From Acestrorhynchus altus (lineage: Eukaryota > Chordata > Actinopteri > Characiformes > Acestrorhynchidae): 64,000 nucleotides of DNA. The notes under the pieces were generated by a model. The model saw nothing but the letters and a program-made list of their open reading frames with translations. It searched no databases and had not been told where the DNA came from. The stretch spans positions 20,894,984 through 20,958,983 of the forward strand of contig CM067521.1 of the NCBI GenBank assembly GCA_034509495.1, written 5' to 3'. The translations under genes were made by a program, and so were the position numbers. Below are positions 1 through 11,836 of the stretch, one piece after another. The stretch's first letter is position 1. Each line of letters opens with the position of its first letter.

Positions 1-397
1 AAATATTACTGGAACATATTAAATCACGGTTGTAGTTGTAACTTGTTTGACATTAAATTGTTGACTTAAAGGTTGATAGAACTACTAGACTACTTCACTA
101 TTCAGGATATGGCACTGAATCATAATGCAAGTTAGATAATGCTCTGGACCTTAGCTTGAGGACATTTTCTGCATCTGGATTGTATTGATTTTTAATTAAG
201 TACCCCTGTTCTGTAGCATTGCTTTTGGCTTCCCATCTACATGAATACTCTTTTTGAAAATGTACTTAAAGGTGGAGATGTTTGGAAACTCTCTTTTCAG
301 TGTTTTCACAACACATGCATGTATTTGGCTGAATCTCAAATACATCCTTACTCCCTCCCTTTCTGATTTCCACATATATAAATGTAAATACTGTTCT

Positions 398-401
<4 letters not shown>
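1..401. other. Non-coding stretch, nothing recognised
   Basis: AT-rich single-copy-looking sequence with no splice-flanked reading frame and no repeat I recognise. It runs directly into the CA array that follows. Confidence 0.5.
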
Positions 402-478
<77 letters not shown>

Positions 479-520
479 CGCACACACACAGATGCGCGCG
501 CACACACACACACACACACA
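402..520. repeat. (CA)n microsatellite with GC-variant tail
   Basis: About 119 bases of CA dinucleotides, nearly pure to 470, then interrupted by CG steps and a GATGCGCGCG segment before a last CA run. The alternating purine-pyrimidine tract is a typical vertebrate microsatellite and could adopt Z-DNA. Open frames on both strands here (poly Thr-His or Val-Cys) are artefacts of the array. Confidence 0.97.
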
Positions 521-2234
521 TTATACATCTATATAATGCTCTAATAATATAATGCTCTATTTAGATTTAGAATCTTTTACTTGCACAGTACACTACCTAG
601 GGAATGGTGTGTTATTTGGGATTGCACCTCTGTGTTTTCTTCTTTCTTGGTGTTCTGATGTTTCTCTCCATGAGGTATTATTAACGCATCCAGGTCTAGT
701 GTGCTCATGCATGTGTTTTCTGTGTCCGTATGGACCTAAAGATTTTCAAAAACAGAATGAAGGAAGAATCCATGTTTAAAAATATCTACATACTTCTGGA
801 CATAGTTGAAAGTGTCTGTAGTGTTAGAATGTGAACATTTCTGGTATAAAGACACTGTTGGTACTGTATATTCCTGCCTTACTGTAACCCAGCCCTCTAT
901 AGATGTTACCATTAACATCAAGAAGAGCCCAAGCCTCTAAGCCGTCTCTGGAGCTCTGGAGCTCCATCACACTCTGTGGTTGCCTGATGAATTTCAAAGC
1001 TAATACATTTTGACTGGTTGATTCACACATTTTGAGTATCAGGATTAAATGTGTAAATGCACCCCAGATCTGATCAAATCCAACCACTTAAACCATCTCA
1101 GGACGTGGCCTGAGACACATTTCAGACAGATGTTATACCAGTGTGAGGTCTACCTTCATCTTGGCTAGATTCAACAAGCACAGCCTTATGTGTAACTGTG
1201 AGGGTGCTTTGCTGTGTTGCTGTGTTCATTGTGTTGCATACGTTCTTGGTTTACACATCAAACTAGTTAGTTTTAATAAACCACAGCACTTGACAGTGAT
1301 AGACAGTCCAGGGTCTAATTACTGTAAACAGCTGTCTTCTTGTAAACAAGGACTGCTGGCATAAGGAAGTAGGCAGCACGTGCAAGAATGTGATTTTTGA
1401 CATGGCAACCATTTTTAATAGAATAGAAAACAACCACAATTATTGTATGTGAGATTAATTGTATATAATGTATCACATAATTGGATGTCAGTCTGCTTAA
1501 CCAGCAATGAAATATGAAGTGAAAACATCAAGTAACCTTCTACATCTTCACTGCAGGAACAAAAACTTTGTTCCAACTAGGCCTGGACAGCAATTTATAG
1601 CAATAATCTATTCCATAAAGGTAATAGAATTTTCCTGATATTCTGATATACATTATTTACAGAACCTGTCACTGACTGACATTCATTACAGGGTGCTGCC
1701 ATCAGTTCACTGCATTCAAACTACAGTTGCATGGAGGGCCTGCTAGCTAACCAGCTAGCAACCAGCTAGCCAGCTAGCTAAAGCAAAGAGATGGTTAAGA
1801 ACTCTCACTTATAAAATCTGCTTGACTTTCCACATATTTGACACTTTCAAGCAATAAAGGTAGTCTATACTTGCAAAATATATACTGTTAAGACTTTAAC
1901 GATAAATGCTAAAGCCATACACATCTGATATTGGCTGCTGCTCTGAGACTCACTCTTCATGTGGTCTGAAAACAAAACATGAAGTACCTCACAGAAGTAA
2001 AACTCACTGACCATTAAAAAATGGATCCGGTATTTCACTTTGTTTTCACACCAATGTTCTGTTTGTGGAATTTCACGGCTTTAAATGCATCTGTTAAAAT
2101 TCCCTCTTCTCACCATCACTTGTGATCGAGACACCTCTGACTTCTCTTAAGGAGTTAAAAGCTTCAGTGCCTGTTTATGACAACTGTAGCCTGTGTTATT
2201 CACCATTCAGCTTTATAGGGGAGAATTAAATTCT
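521..2234. other. Non-coding stretch with a small GCTAGC cluster
   Basis: No coding exon or large repeat recognised. At about 1738-1780 there is a short cluster of overlapping CTAGCTA/CAGCTAGC palindromic motifs, a simple-repeat type seen in fish DNA. The rest is ordinary AT-rich sequence. Confidence 0.45.
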
Positions 2235-2700
2235 GACTACAGTTCATCCAAAGACATGTGGGAGACTCCAGTTTAGACTGCAAGAAGATTCTTTGGTCAT
2301 CAGACAAGACACTCTTTATGGTAGACAACAAACATCGCACACAAACACACCATCCCCAGTGTGAAGCGTGGTGGTGGCAGGATCATGATTCTCAACTGAA
2401 GGCCTTAATAGGCTTGTGAAGGTCGAGGGTTAAACGAATGTAGCAAAATATAGGGGAATTCTGGAGGACAATCTGATTCAGTCTGCATGAGAACTATGAC
2501 TCGGGAGATTTACAGCATACAGCAAACTGCAAATGCTACACAGCAAAGGTTTAAAGACGAGATGAATTTGTCACTGAACTGGAAAAGGGCTGTTCACACC
2601 TAGTCCCTGTGCAACCTGGTAGAGATTGTACAGCTTTTTAAAGAGGAATGGAATAAAATTGCAATATCTGCTGATATATATTTTTACTTAATTGAAATTG
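2235..2700 (+). mobile_element. Tc1-like transposon remnant, C-terminal transposase half
   Basis: Plus-strand decayed DDE transposase. The stretch around 2300-2400 matches the usual Tc1 layout, with the strongly conserved segment behind the Lys-His-Gly-Gly-Gly-Ser motif visible near 2365-2390. Further on, 2600-2670 resembles the Tc1 3' region that ends in the codons around Trp-Ala/Asn-Lys-Ile-Ala. The frame is broken by many stops and indels, so no product is possible. Tc1 transposases are nuclear cut-and-paste enzymes that bind terminal inverted repeats; neither terminal repeat can be placed here. The identification comes from remembered Tc1 sequence, not from a search. Confidence 0.65.
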
Positions 2701-3589
2701 CTTTGTGGAAATCTATTTTTGTACAGTATTTTTCATAGATATCATTGTCAAATATTGCTACATGCTCCATACAAGGAGGCTGAAACTCCTATATACAGAA
2801 TTGACACCACAACGCAACTAACCTAACAAAGTACTCCAAGAAAACCAGAAATCTTAGTTTAAAACTTTGGTAGTTTTTGGCCACAATTATGGTTTTATTT
2901 GCCTCGCCTTATATTGCACATCCTGCAGTGTGACTACTCTGCATGACTGCAATGCTAAAATCAGCCATAAATTCAAACCAATTTTAACATAATCAGCTGG
3001 TATCATGCTCACAGCTGAGGTAAAGTAAATGATCATGTCTTTATAGCACAGAGTTTAGTAATGCTAGTGACTGTTGCTCTTGAAGTCACATTCTACCTCC
3101 TTGTGTAGGTGTGGCAGCTGTTTGCAGTTACTTCAGCAGAGCAATCTGTCACTGATCCTTCTGCTCACTTTCTCACAAGGCCATCACACATTTTTCTTTT
3201 CGAGCCATTCAGTTTCTTTAAAGGGGCTCTAGAGTTGAAAACTGTAATTATCTGGGCAGAACTGAATAATGACATTTACAAAGCAGAGCAGGCCCCAAAA
3301 TGTTCCAGAAGACTTCTGACTAAAATATTACCAAAATCAAAAATACAAATGTTTTTATTTTTCACAATATTATAATTTAGAGATGCAACAGTATATTTAT
3401 GTCTCCAAAACGTGGATACACAAATGCACTAACAGTATTCATAGTCAAAGCTGTTGAAACGACAATATGAAATAATAGCTATTATTTAAAATCGTATTTG
3501 TTTAATTATTTTAAATGTTCTATCCACCTACCCTGACTTCAGTGATGTGTGGGATGGGTAGGATGGGTGGACTAGGGTGGGGTAAGATT
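2701..3589. other. Non-coding stretch, nothing recognised
   Basis: AT-rich sequence with no convincing exon or repeat. An 88-codon frame at 3109-3375 has no splice context and no recognisable composition. Confidence 0.4.
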
Positions 3590-4240
3590 AATGGAATGGG
3601 GGCACATCCTCCACCATGCTTCACAGTTAGGAGGTGTTGGTGTTGGCATGCAGTCTTTTTCCTCCTGTTTGTGCATACTGTATGTTATTTGGCCATAGAA
3701 AGTCTCTTCATTAGCACTGAGAAACATCCAGGTGGCCTTGAGCAAACTTTATTTACTTTGTGATACTTTGCTCAGGGTTTCTAATAATGGATACACGAAC
3801 AAAGGATATTGCAGAGTCCTTTTAGAGTCTTCTGTTTGTCTTTTGGTCTGTATCCTTCAGTTCCTAGAGACTCCTAGAGACAGTCCTGAATTTTCATGAC
3901 TTGATGTACACGCAGGGCTTTAACAATGTTTTGTAACCATTTCCAGCTTTGTGTGTCCCTATAACATGCATTCTGAGGTCTTCAAAAAGTTGTGTGCATT
4001 GAGACATGGTTCACACTAACAAATCTTTCTTGAGAAGAGCACACTTGCCCATAAACAGGCTCTAAAAGGTAAGAACCGTACACTTGTTATTAGTTTAGAT
4101 AGATTGTCTGTAATTTTGACTTAGATTACAAACAGATTGCATTTTATAAGCAATCAATTCAGAAATCCAGAAACTCTCAAAGGGTTTAATTACTTGTTCT
4201 TGCAAGTGTAAGTCAGGAGAACAGCAGTTGATTAAATGCC
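3590..4240 (-). mobile_element. Probable Tc1/mariner-like remnant, minus strand
   Basis: The segment at about 3605-3660 contains CCACCATGCTTCACAGT, the reverse-complement form of the block conserved across Tc1-like transposases. It is followed by sequence of the kind that lies between that block and the N-terminal part in minus-oriented copies. All reading frames are broken. Boundaries and subfamily are uncertain, and part of the right side may be unrelated unique DNA. Confidence 0.45.
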
Positions 4241-4739
4241 ATAATTCCAAATCTGCAATTTCATCATCAAACATGAAGAGGCACAAGTTTATTTGTGCTT
4301 ATTAAGATTTTCAAAGGCTTGACTTTGACATTCCTTGCCAAATAAACATTTTCACTCCCTGTGGTTTGGAATCACCCTTACAGTGGCTGCATTCCTTGTG
4401 TAGAACACTTCACGGGAAACCACTAAGGCGATTGGAATGCACCTACAGTGTGGAACACAAGCTGTGACCAAGCATTTAGCGGATTAGTGAGCTCTGTCCA
4501 GTCAGTTTTCTCGCTCCATCAGAACTCCTGCTGCTTTACTCTTTGGGAAAATCCCGTCCCTACCAGAAATAGAGGTTTTGATTGGTTCTAGGTTGGACTA
4601 TGACTGTCCCCCAGTTGAAATGGAGGTTCTGATTAGCTTGTTGTGGAGTTTGGCTGTTTGTGTCTACAGGTCAGTGTCAGCACTGTTTAGGGAGATTGGA
4701 TTTATTTTAATTAGCAGCTGAACTCAATTAAAAAGTTCC
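4241..4739. other. Non-coding stretch, nothing recognised
   Basis: No exon-like frame or known repeat seen. Confidence 0.35.
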
Positions 4740-4838
4740 CGTTGTGAATGTAGATTGTAAATGTATTTTGCAGGCTGGATTCAAACATTTATCAGGATAG
4801 TTTGAGCCCCTTGGCCATATATTTGACACCCCTGCTTT
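4740..4838 (-). mobile_element. hAT-type element terminus
   Basis: Read on the minus strand from 4838, the sequence begins CAGGGGTGTCAAATATATGG. This is the CAGGGGTGTCAAA start typical of fish hAT elements, whose ends begin CAG and generate 8-bp target duplications. Only one end was found. The hAT-like coding scrap just to the right (4982-5118) may belong to a different, nested copy, because its orientation does not make this end its 5' terminus. Confidence 0.45.
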
Positions 4839-4981
4839 AGAGAAAAACTTTTGTAGAAACCAACATTGGATACTGACATTAACCTGATTTTCATTTTCAA
4901 CTAAGGTTTAACATACAGACATTCCGAGTTGCAAAAACTCATTTCTTGGAGGTACTCTCGAACCTGTATCTGACTAAACTT

Positions 4982-5118
4982 TTATTGTTTTTCACTTTTA
5001 ACAAACGAGTACACTTTCGAGTCGTCAGATGTGAAATTAATTATGTATTTTCTCTTTTTTGAAGGCCTTGCCCCTGCTTTCCCTGCTTCTGCCATGATAC
5101 TCCTTCTTTTGCATGCCA
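4982..5118 (-). mobile_element. Fragment of hAT-like transposase N-terminus (GTF2IRD2/ZBED-like)
   Basis: The minus-strand frame from the ATG at about 5118 encodes 'MAEAGKAG..PSKKRKY..NFTS...VYSFVK'. A basic Lys-Lys-Arg-Lys-Tyr stretch followed by a short Phe-rich segment resembles the N-terminus of fish hAT-derived proteins of the GTF2IRD2/SCAND3/ZBED type, which precedes a zinc-binding BED-like domain. Here it stops after about 37 residues, before any Cys-x2-Cys pair, so it cannot be functional. The family assignment is an inference from a short similarity held in memory. A chance frame cannot be excluded. Confidence 0.35.
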
Positions 5119-5230
5119 TCCAGGAGAAAAAATCATTACCCCCCACACCAAAAACAGATTGGCTTACAGACTCTTTGCAGAGAACAGACCAACCAGAACC
5201 CTTCCAGATTTGCATGCACTTCATGTCCAT

Positions 5231-5690
5231 GAGAGGAGTGCGTTACCACAAGGTAGACTAGTTTTGTGTGCTCTTGGCTTCTCATTTTAGATTCTGGGAG
5301 ATTTTATCTGACATGCGGGCACTATAGGGAGCCACTATGTGTATCATATAGTATTCAGGAGACTCCTGGAACTTCTGGGAGACTTGGGATATCTGCATGT
5401 ATCAGGATTGTGGCTGATCCAGGCATATTTTAATGGATCTGGAATCGTCTATTATAATTCTAATCTAGTTCTGATTATTTGTTTTAAGCATGGTGTTCAG
5501 AGCACAATCTGGTGTCGTCAAGGTGCTATTAACAGTCATGTCTCAGCCAGGGAATGTCTCAGAACGTGTCAGAAGGTAAATAACAGTTTAGACTCTGCAG
5601 TGTGGAACAGGACTATTTTAAAATGAAACATGAAACAAAACAGGTTTTACCAGTGGGAGAACCATAACATACATACTTTAGAAACACAAT
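5231..5690. other. Non-coding stretch, nothing recognised
   Basis: A 95-codon frame at 5339-5626 has no splice sites or recognisable domain. Nothing else is seen. Confidence 0.35.
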
Positions 5691-5905
5691 CAAAGTGCAT
5701 TCACCACACTATTGAATATTCACTTCACATAAAATGTAAATGTGCACATAGAACCACTCTTTTTGCATACAGGGGAATCTGTCCTCGGCATTTAACCCAT
5801 CTACATAGTCAAACACACACATACACACTAGTGAATTCACAAACAAAGGGGCAGTAAGCACACATGCCCGAAGCAGTGGGCAGCCCTATCCATGTAGACA
5901 ACAAG
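5691..5905 (-). mobile_element. SINE family S2, truncated copy
   Basis: Shares blocks with the better-preserved copy at 27265-27522: an 'accactgtg/ttttgca-cacaggggaat' region, 'gtgaattcaca', 'ggggcagt-agca' and 'gggcagccctatccatg'. The tRNA-related head (B box) present in the other copy is missing here, so this is a truncated minus-strand insertion. Confidence 0.6.
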
Positions 5906-8530
5906 CAACAACAGATATCAATCCAGAGTGTCCAGTATTACTCACAGTATTTTAAAGACACTGGGGACTGAATGGTGAGGGAGTCGATCAGATTGGATTA
6001 GAAGATGTGAGACTTGGATCAGATTGGAAGGCAAAATAACTTTGGGATCAGGATTCCTGTTGTCAAAGAATCATTGGATTTTGACATTTTCAACTAAAAT
6101 TCAATGTCAGAGACCAACATCTTTCAACTGTTAGAAATCTGTCAAATTGATTTCCAATGCCTGCTGGGATAAAGCTGTAATAACGTAGTCCTTGGGCATT
6201 GTACCCACTCCTCAATGTTGACAAGAGTAGTGATATAGGACTTTTTCACCCCTGTATAAAACAGAGCAGCAGCAAATATGGCATTTGTGCATAGCTGTAG
6301 TAATTATCTGAACAATATACCAACTTAAACTACACCTGCAGAGCCATTTAGCTCAAACAGATTACATCTGATAGCAGACTACATTTCAGATAGAGGTTGG
6401 ATCACGTTCTCACCACAAACAAATCACTCCAGAGTTTGTATGGAACTGGACTGAGACCACCTCCTCTAAAGGGTTTTGCTACAGTTGTTTTGGCCCACAT
6501 GTGAGTGGGAACCACACCGAAAGTGAAAATGAAACCAGACTTTGACTTAACTGAACCAAAATGTTGGTGATGGCTTACTGCAACTTGTTGCTGTGCTGAG
6601 CAGAAACAAACAGCCCTTTTAACCATTTCTAATTTTTATCACAATGTTTGGTCTATTTTATTTTCCAAGAAGGTGCCATTTCTAAGATCCAACACGTATC
6701 ACCATAAATCACATCACATGAGCAGAAGAATACAAAACATCTCAAACTTTTAATGACTCTTTAGCTGTTTCATCAGCAGAGCAAGATTAAAAAAAAACAG
6801 GTGGAATAATCCGAGCAATTAAACAAGGCAGCCAAATCTGGCTTCCTTGTTAACAAGTTAATAACATGTTCCTCGCCCTCTTAGCACCCTTCAGGCCAGT
6901 GTGTGCTCAGCAGAAAGGAGCAAAGCAGCAAGTGTGAACAGAAAGCACTTAGAGAACAGAGAGCACAGCTCATTACATGCAAAAAAGCCCATAAAAGTGC
7001 TGTTTTCACCCCCTCAGGATGACAAGAATAGCCCCAGTAATGAAGGCGCACAATACAGGACAGTGTCCCCCACAGATAAGGCAACAGAATCGTGGTGTGA
7101 GCCACTCCAAGTGGACCCTCACCTTCCCTCTGTGGTGAAAGTGGGTTAGATTGGCATTTGTTGTGCTTGTGACTAGGAGAGTGCAAGCCAGAGATAAGCA
7201 AGGAAAAGAGCAGGCTGGCCGATTTTGATGGACACAGGCAGTCATTCACAGAGGGAGCTGGAGTGATGGACCAATAGGAATACTGAGCTGCACAAATATC
7301 CCTAAATCTCCTTGTCAACTCATTTCCATTCTGAAAAGCAACAACAGGCCCTCCAATGCAAGAGAATATTAAGCCATTTAAAGGTGAGCCTTTGAAGATC
7401 ACAATTGTGACCACGTATTAGCATCAAAGTGTCAGCTGTAGCCTTAGTTATTATGTTTCCCCAGAGCCAAAGGGACAAGGTCCAAGCAATACATCAGCTT
7501 TTCTTGTCAAGAGAAAGAGCTTTGGGAGGTGTAAAGAAGACTAGGTGGCAGAAAAATAAGGGTCTTTATTAAGGTGTGTTCCTGTCCCAGAATCATTTTG
7601 AAAAACATACTTTAGAGAACCCATAGTCAATTAAAAATACTTTTGGTCATCAAAGAACTTATCTTACAATTGATCTTACAAGTACGTTTTCTTATTTTCT
7701 TAACCAAATGCCTGCAAACGGATCTCAAAACATGCTTCAAATTCCACTTTGCAGTTAAGCAGGAGTGGAACCTAAGTGGTTTTAGACTGCGGATTGAATT
7801 TCTTGTTCCAGTACAACCAAGAGTAAACACCACCGAGTGTCCAGCCATCCACATGATTTAGAAGAAAATGGAATTCACTGCAACCTTTTCCATCACCTGT
7901 GTTCATTGTAGAGGCTTTCAACAATGGACATCACTGTGCATTTTCCTCCAATAAACCTAATTCCTACCAAAGTCTATCAGAGTCTACTCCAGAGGGTACC
8001 AGATGTGTTAAGTACTGAAACTTTAATATTATAGTCAGATTTTCATCATCTCATATTATATATCACCATATTCACTAGCAATATGAATTTTTTGGTCATA
8101 TCCACAAGCCCTAGTTTCAACTATACAGGATAGGTTCTGTTGCCCTTGCACACTGACAAGACTTGATTGTCCAACACCCTGTTGCCCCTGACAGTTCACG
8201 GTTGTCAAAAGGAACTCCCCCCTGTGGACCAGAATTTAAAATGAAGAATCTTGACGTGGCATTTTTAATTAACTTTAACGCTGGGCTTGAACCTATTACA
8301 CTCAACTGAGTCCACTTAGTCTTAACGCTTTAAGACCAATAAGTGGTGCGCTGCATTAAATAATACATAAAATTCCACCAATTTCCAACAATATAAGCTT
8401 GCTCAAACACAAACATGCCAGCATGATTTTCCAAAAAAAGTTTAGAAGACTCCACACACTTCTCCCCTACTCTTATATGCTATAGATACCAGCATTTTAA
8501 AAAATGTAAATGCAGTGTCATACAGCCATG
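5906..8530. other. Long non-coding stretch; one chance open frame
   Basis: About 2.6 kb without a recognised repeat. The minus-strand frame at 6881-7414 is 177 codons long, but its residues show no domain, signal or repeat. By rough count, one frame of this length is expected by chance in 64 kb. A donor-like GTGAGG lies within it (minus strand, near 7126), with no supporting exon composition. Unique sequence at 6850-7400 could be a regulatory block, but nothing in the bases proves this. Confidence 0.4.
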
Positions 8531-8805
8531 CACTCTATAGACTCCTGAGACACCTGCTCACTCCTTATTTACTTCAAAATCATGGGTATTAAAAATACAT
8601 TTTTTGTGGAGTATCTGTTTCTACTGTCCAGAAAAGGATTTCGGCTTGAAACACTGTGACTCAATGCAGGAGGGCTTAATATGCCTCTCTCCCACTCCTG
8701 GAATCAGGCACTGTACCAATATGTTCATCTTCTCCAGAGAGTACTATTCTATTGGAAGTACTTCTCTACAGGGACTAGACAAGCTGTGTGTGTATATGTG
8801 AGCAT
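8531..8805 (+). mobile_element. Family B inverted-repeat element (copy B1), 3' truncated
   Basis: Family B is a non-autonomous DNA element whose complete copies run from TACACTATATGGACAAA-like ends to GACATATAGTGTA. B1 has the 5' part (degenerate start near 8531, 'gacacctgctca', 'gggtattaaaa', 'tctactgtcca'), then skips to the conserved 'attctattgg-agtacttctctaca' and 'actagacaagctgtgtgtg' blocks. It stops before the 3' terminus. The middle is therefore deleted and replaced by short unrelated sequence. Confidence 0.65.
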
Positions 8806-9002
8806 ACTAGTGAGGAACTCTCGCCTTCTACAGAAGATCTTTCCTCCTCTGTGAGCGACAACACGTGAACATGTTATTTTAGTGCATTGATTTGCATGCT
8901 ACAAGCCCCTTGCTGGAGAAACATCAAACTACAACACTGTGCAGTAAATTCCAATTCCCAGGATCAAAGCATTGAGTTATTGGCTAGACATCTCAGAATG
9001 GA

Positions 9003-9300
9003 GTTGTAGAGGTTGCTAACAGTGTCCTACAATAATCCATTCCATGCAGCCTTGAATATACTCACTCAGTTTGGGCAGATTCGTGGTAGGGGTGGAGTGT
9101 TGATAGCATGTCCAATAACATCCCAAATAATTCATACCTATCAGGGATAGGTCATGATTATGGTGCCTCCACAAATGGATTTGTTGGTTGTCTCCAACAA
9201 GACAAAAGTGGGTGACTCCATGACAGTGTGGCAGAACACCAATGCAGTCTTTGGAGATGCTGACATGTTGATAAGGACAGTCATACCATGCATTTACTGT
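9003..9300 (+). repeat. Dispersed repeat family J, copy 1
   Basis: Shares with 19681-19890 the ordered blocks 'gtgtcctacaataatccatt', 'cgcagcctgaatat-ctca' (variant), 'gtgggtgactccatgacagt', 'gtcagtca' and a terminal 'catgcag-cat-cactgt'. This is unclassified interspersed DNA; no coding capacity or terminal repeats could be defined. Confidence 0.55.
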
Positions 9301-9460
9301 ACATCATGCAGTCATTCACCAATTGTGCTGGAATAACTCATGGAAGATATTACTGCTCACTGGATGTCCACAAACATGTCTGTTGGGTCACTCCAACCAT
9401 GTTGGACAATCTGTTAGCTCTTCCAGATCCTTTATGTCACTAGTGTGTGCCTTCATCCAT

Positions 9461-9765
9461 CACTGACAATACGGGATCACTTTGTAGTTCTATGACTACA
9501 GACTGTAGTACACTTGTTTCTCTGCATACATACATTTCAGCCTGTTCTTCTACAGGACCACCATAGAGCATGTATTATGTGGGCGATAGGTTATTTTTAA
9601 CACTCACTAACACACCACCACCATGTCAGTGTCACTGCAGTGCTAAGAATGACCCACTACCCACATAATAGCTGCTCTATGGTGGTCCTGTGGGGTCCTG
9701 ACCATTGAAGAACAGTGTGAATGCTGGATAATGAAGAATGTAGTGAGAAAAGAGACAATATGTAC
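9461..9765. mobile_element. Family A palindromic element (copy A1), collapsed to a hairpin
   Basis: Family A is a foldback-type element seen seven times in the window. A1 keeps the left arm (from about 9461) and right arm (to about 9765) but lacks the centre. Positions 9554-9583 and 9660-9689 are near-perfect reverse complements (AGGACCACCATAGAGCA.. against ..TGCTCTATGGTGGTCCT), separated by about 75 bases. The outer ends are eroded. There is no coding capacity, and the mobilising enzyme is unknown. Confidence 0.75.
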
Positions 9766-10335
9766 TATCATGCAAGACCAATCACAATTTGCTGAGAAGA
9801 TCAGTTTTGAACAATGAGTTTTAATCAAGTCTAATCAAGTAATCATGTCATCCCTGCTCTCTTTATACATCTTGGTTTTTTAAGCCCAATCAAATAAAGC
9901 CACATCGGCTCCTGATTGACCCGAATGATTGACTTTATCATCATGAGCAGTTCAGCAGTCCCCTTAATGGCACTTGAGGAACTTGCAGATATCATATCCA
10001 GTTCTATTAGAGTTACCTAATGCACTGTCTGGGGAGTGTGCAGAACCCTCTCATGAAAACATAATCACATTTCACGTAGGCCACTGTGGAATAAATCAAA
10101 TATTAATTGCATAGTAGTGGAGTTAACCTGTACCTGCCGGCGTGTGTATGAGGCCTGCAGCGTTTTTCTTTCTTCTGCATGCGGTAACTGTAGCGCTTTC
10201 ACAGCCCTCAGCTCCTGATGCATAAAACATAAACCAGGACTCCACTACAAAGCACCAGGATACCTCACTGCACTTCGCTGATAGTCCCTGCAGAGAACTC
10301 TTTTTGAGCGTTTCCTTCTTGAAAATACATTCCCA

Positions 10336-10369
10336 GTGTGTGTCTGTGTGTGTGTGTGCGTGTGTGTGT
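10336..10369. repeat. (TG)n microsatellite
   Basis: Short TG array with one TC and one CG interruption. Confidence 0.9.
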
Positions 10370-10680
10370 TTTCCCTCACTCCACTTTGTTTACAGTGACG
10401 GGCTGTTCGGCGTGAGCTCAGGGCAGCTGCAGGACTGATGTGAGCAACAGCACCGTCACTGTCAATTTCATCCTGACTCAGTGGGTTACTGTACGATTGG
10501 GGGAAGGTGGGATGTGGTGGGTGGTGGGCAGTGCACCATTCACGGTCGGAATGCTGCACTTCACCCCACAGGAGAGAACGCAACCGAGGACAAGGGGTTC
10601 ATCCACAAACACCTCCACTCTTGGGGAGCCCCTCTGCCTCTCTGTATGAAGTGCAAAGGGACACTGTATCAGGCAGCTTG

Positions 10681-10711
10681 GTGTGTGTGTGTGTGTGTTT
10701 GTGCGTGTGTG
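10681..10711. repeat. (TG)n microsatellite
   Basis: Imperfect TG array interrupted by TTTG and CG. It sits inside several overlapping chance frames. Confidence 0.9.
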
Positions 10712-10789
10712 CAACAGTGATGGACTGGCCTGTCACTGCACCAGAGAAGGAGGTCACTGCACTTGCAGCACCCTTAATGCACACATGCA

Positions 10790-10809
10790 TACACACACAC
10801 ACACACACA
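10790..10809. repeat. (CA)n microsatellite, short
   Basis: About ten CA units, complementary in sense to the nearby TG array at 10681. Confidence 0.85.
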
Positions 10810-11454
10810 ACACCAACCAACCCCCTCCCCACCCTCAACTCCCTCCATACGCCTCCTCTTCTGTCTTCTGATGCCCCTCTATGGGCTGCGCTTGTGTGAT
10901 ACAGTGATGCTGGGTGATAACATGCTTGTTGTGCGTGCACATCCATGCCTGCTGCTTTCACAAGTGCTCCATTCACACTTGGGGCTCGGGGGGCTGCTGT
11001 AAAGAGAGAAAAGAACTGCACAAAGAGAAATGAAGGAAAGCGCTTCATGCCTGCGCTGCAATGGACTGATGCGCACTGAGCACAGCCATGCACGAAGAAG
11101 TAAACGCTTAAACGCCACATTTAAGGGTTCTTTCCCCCAAAATAGCGACAGTATCGAGTAGAGAAGGAAAAAAGGAGACGATGGCAAAAAAGAAAAGAGC
11201 GGGGGGATGAAAAACGGCCGTTTAAAAAGTTAAATTGGTCACGCCGGGCACTGTTTTTGACGCTGCGCTCTGTTGACGACAAGGCAGCCAGAATAGAGTC
11301 TAAAAACACCAAAAACTGCTAAGCCAGCACCCGCAAGTTAGGTTAGTGTACACTATTGGTGACTATAATGCAGTCTTCCTTCTGTATGTCTGACAAAAAG
11401 CTGCAAAAAGCAGGTTTTAGATGGAAAAAACTTGGTTAAACCGCTGTTTCTTAC

Positions 11455-11690
11455 CACAGCAGGACTCCCCTCTCTTCTCCACAGCGCTCCAGCTCGCCGG
11501 GGCTCACTTTCAGACCGTCTTCCACTTTGGAGACCCTCTTCCTTCCCAATCTCGCCCCCGAATGAGCTCCAAACACGCGCATCCACACACAGGCTCGCGC
11601 ACGGGACCCCGTTTCTATGACACCCTGAGGAAGCCAGTCACGGTTCAGCGCGAGAGGCTGTGTTGCAGTTGTCCATAGGGACGAGCTATA
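11455..11690 (-). other. Candidate first exon (mostly 5' untranslated), minus strand
   Basis: Read on the minus strand, CpG-rich sequence ends in TCCTGCTGTG followed by GTAAGAAAC. This is a strong match to the vertebrate splice donor, with the exon's last base at 11455. The upstream limit is unknown; it is set where the CpG-rich sequence meets the CA array. Several frames are open through it, none with recognisable protein character, so I treat it as 5' untranslated or a very short coding start. If real, the gene would run towards position 1 with later exons beyond what I can identify. Splice match and CpG content are seen; transcription is inferred. Confidence 0.4.
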
Positions 11691-11705
11691 GAGCTCTACC
11701 TTAAT

Positions 11706-11714
11706 GCACACACA

Positions 11715-11759
<45 letters not shown>

Positions 11760-11792
11760 GCATGCATGCATGCACGCACGCGCGCGCGCACG

Positions 11793-11836
<44 letters not shown>

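Larger units (their letters stand above)
10120..11700. promoter_or_regulatory. CpG-rich region, candidate promoter
   Basis: This is the only extended CpG-rich stretch in an otherwise AT-rich, CpG-poor window. Dense CpG occurs at 10138-10200, 10380-10420, 11170-11280 and especially 11480-11665 (for example CTCGCCGGGG and GCGCGAGAGG). Vertebrate CpG islands usually mark transcription starts. The minus-strand donor at 11455 lies at its edge and suggests transcription towards lower coordinates. No TATA box placement is convincing. CA/TG arrays interrupt it at 10336, 10681, 10790 and 11706. Confidence 0.45.

Noticed and set aside
254..544. Frame rich in Thr-His
   Set aside because: Microsatellite translation.
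6881..7414. 177-codon minus-strand frame
   Set aside because: Composition looks random and there are no convincing exon borders; roughly one frame of this length is expected by chance in 64 kb.
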